From NCBI GenBank assembly GCA_903876885.1, contig CAIRBP010000060.1, positions 1 through 45,325 of the forward strand: 45,325 nucleotides of DNA, read 5' to 3'. The position numbers and the translations under genes were made by a program. This document shows, in pieces, positions 44,355 through 45,325 of this stretch. Each line of letters starts with the position of its first letter. Positions within the stretch are counted from its first letter, which is position 1. The notes below the pieces were generated by a model. The model was not told the origin of the DNA. It saw only the letters and a program-made list of their open reading frames with translations, and ran no database searches. This DNA is from an uncultured Burkholderiales bacterium. Lineage in GTDB: Bacteria > Pseudomonadota > Gammaproteobacteria > Burkholderiales > Burkholderiaceae_C.

Positions 44355-45131
44355 ATGACTTTAGTAAATAATAAACATTCAATGCTTAATAATAAAATCG
44401 CAATAATAACTGGTGCATCATCTGGTATAGGGCGTGCGATTGCCTTAGTTTTATCCCGTGAGGGAGCTAAAGTTGTGATTTCAGGAATAGAAAATGAAAT
44501 GCTTAATGAAACTTCTGCTTTAGTTCAAGCGCAAGGTGGTGAGGCATTAATAGTTGTTAGTGATGTTACTTCTGCTCAGGATTGTCAAGATCTTGTTAAG
44601 ATAACAATGGAGCATTACGGAAGACTTGATATTGCCTGTAATTGCGCAGGAATCGGAGGAGCAAAAGCACTCACTGCTGACTATTCGCTAAAAGCTTGGG
44701 AAAATGTATTGCAAACGAACTTAAGCGGCGTCTTTTTTTGTATGCAAGCACAAATTGCAGCAATGCTATCAGTTGGTAAGGGTTCAATTATTAATATTGC
44801 ATCTGTTTTGGGTGTCGTAGGTACTCCCCGTTCACCAGCGTATGTAGCAGCAAAACACGGGGTTGTCGGTTTAACTCAAACTGCAGCTTGGGAATACGGT
44901 ACTTCCGGGTTAAGAATTAATGCAGTCGGTCCAGGCTACATCGATACACCCCTGGAGAGAGCGCTTGTAGATACTCCCCAAGCGTATCAAACACTTTTAG
45001 CAGCTCATGCTCTAGGACGTTTAGGTCAACCCGAAGAAGTAGCTGAATTAGTTGCATGGTTGGCATCAGACCGCGCTTCATTTGTAACAGGTTCCTTTTA
45101 CGCAGTAGATGGTGGATACTTGGCTAGATAA
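44355..45131 (+). CDS. SDR oxidoreductase, possible 3-hydroxybutyrate dehydrogenase
   Basis: The 258 aa classical short-chain dehydrogenase has cofactor motif TGASSGIG (19-26), CNCAG (94-98), catalytic S149, Y162 and K166 (YVAAK), and the closing GSFYAVDGGYLAR typical of the 'glucose 1-dehydrogenase' subgroup. SGIENE after the second strand (no Asp at the end) leaves NAD versus NADP preference open. Divergent from the CoA-transferase/adc operon, it could supply acetoacetate from 3-hydroxybutyrate; this is inferred from context. No Shine-Dalgarno; an ATG at residue 10 is an alternative start. Confidence 0.88.
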   Translation: MTLVNNKHSMLNNKIAIITGASSGIGRAIALVLSREGAKVVISGIENEMLNETSALVQAQGGEALIVVSDVTSAQDCQDLVKITMEHYGRLDIACNCAGIGGAKALTADYSLKAWENVLQTNLSGVFFCMQAQIAAMLSVGKGSIINIASVLGVVGTPRSPAYVAAKHGVVGLTQTAAWEYGTSGLRINAVGPGYIDTPLERALVDTPQAYQTLLAAHALGRLGQPEEVAELVAWLASDRASFVTGSFYAVDGGYLAR

Positions 45132-45163
45132 TTAAGTAACATCTAATCTATCAGTTCAATATT

Positions 45164-45322
45164 TTAAAATTCCTCAGCAAAATTAAAATTACAATTCATT
45201 GGATTCATAAATAAAGGACGATAAATCAAAGCACTTAAATTAAGATGTCTAGCCCAGAAATCGTTAATAGAGGATTTGTTTTGAACATCCTGAGAAACCG
45301 GACATGATGATACCGATGTCAT
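45164..45322 (-). pseudogene. katG: katG N-terminal remnant (catalase-peroxidase)
   Basis: A 52-codon minus-strand frame, too short to stand as a normal gene, reads MTSVSSCPVSQDVQNKSSIN followed by DFWARHLNLSALIYRPLF and MNPMNCNFNFAEEF, then TAA. This lines up without gaps with KatG N-termini (…CPF/V…, SN-DWWPNQL-LSIL, -NPMG-DFNYAEAF). The highly conserved WWP reads FWA, and the next few codons after the stop still resemble KatG before all similarity is lost against the SDR gene. It looks like a truncated, decayed katG start. The frame is open to the window edge. Confidence 0.7.
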
Positions 45323-45325
45323 ACT

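Noticed and set aside
1..45325. tRNA, rRNA, insertion sequence, prophage or CRISPR array
   Set aside because: No cloverleaf-like sequence, transposase, integrase, phage structural gene or regularly spaced repeat was seen on either strand; not checked by software.

Overview
The window looks like a chromosomal segment of a freshwater-type betaproteobacterium of the order Burkholderiales, most like Polynucleobacter and relatives. This is inferred from gene order and protein flavour, not from any search. Supporting features are the alaT-hom-thrC run fused to a moeA-moaD-moaE run, rpsF-priB-rpsR-rplI followed by dnaB, divergent ppsA/ppsR, the surE-pcm-nlpD-rlmD run, bcp next to phoH, and a Bug-type periplasmic receptor. 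I see no tRNA, rRNA, CRISPR array, insertion sequence or prophage.

Region 1 (1-30.6 kb) is dense, conserved core genome of moderate GC. It begins with a molybdopterin-binding (CinA N-terminal type) protein, a voltage-gated-type K+ channel, a secreted GlcG/HbpS protein and an unrecognised secreted protein. A tightly overlapping minus-strand operon follows for alanine, homoserine and threonine synthesis and molybdenum cofactor synthesis (alaT, hom, thrC, moeA, moaD, moaE); several start and stop codons overlap as ATGA, TGATG or GTGA. Next come an Mth938-domain protein, bcp and phoH on the plus strand, then dnaB and the rpsF-priB-rpsR-rplI operon on the minus strand. The dnaB gene has DnaA-box-like sequences on both sides. 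PEP synthase and its regulatory kinase/phosphatase are divergent. A second GlcG protein, a Bax-inhibitor-1 family membrane protein, and the rlmD/nlpD/pcm/surE run follow. The block ends with a quinone oxidoreductase, rmuC, a small GIY-YIG-like protein, a Bug receptor and a LON-domain protein.

Region 2 (30.6-41.7 kb) becomes clearly AT-rich. It holds a TPR protein with a glycosyltransferase-like C-terminus, an orphan TRAP receptor, a 0.6 kb gene-poor stretch, and then a cluster of envelope and stress-type genes. These are two paralogous OmpA-like proteins in opposite orientation, a small Ala/His-rich protein, an 8-strand-type beta-barrel protein, an ice-binding-domain (DUF3494) lipoprotein, a BON lipoprotein, a glycine-zipper lipoprotein and a YqjD/YqjE-like pair. 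Upstream of five of these genes I found a shared sequence centred on CAGACAGAC, always in the same orientation and about 53-89 nt before the start codon. This suggests one uncharacterised envelope/stress regulon, and is the most interesting observation in the window.

Region 3 (41.2-45.3 kb) carries a phasin-like protein, acetoacetate decarboxylase overlapping a single-chain CoA-transferase, and a divergent short-chain dehydrogenase. Together these look like a ketone-body/PHB-breakdown module (3-hydroxybutyrate to acetoacetate, then to acetoacetyl-CoA or acetone). At the right edge a 52-codon reading frame aligns without gaps to the N-terminus of catalase-peroxidase KatG and ends in a stop, so it appears to be a decayed katG remnant.
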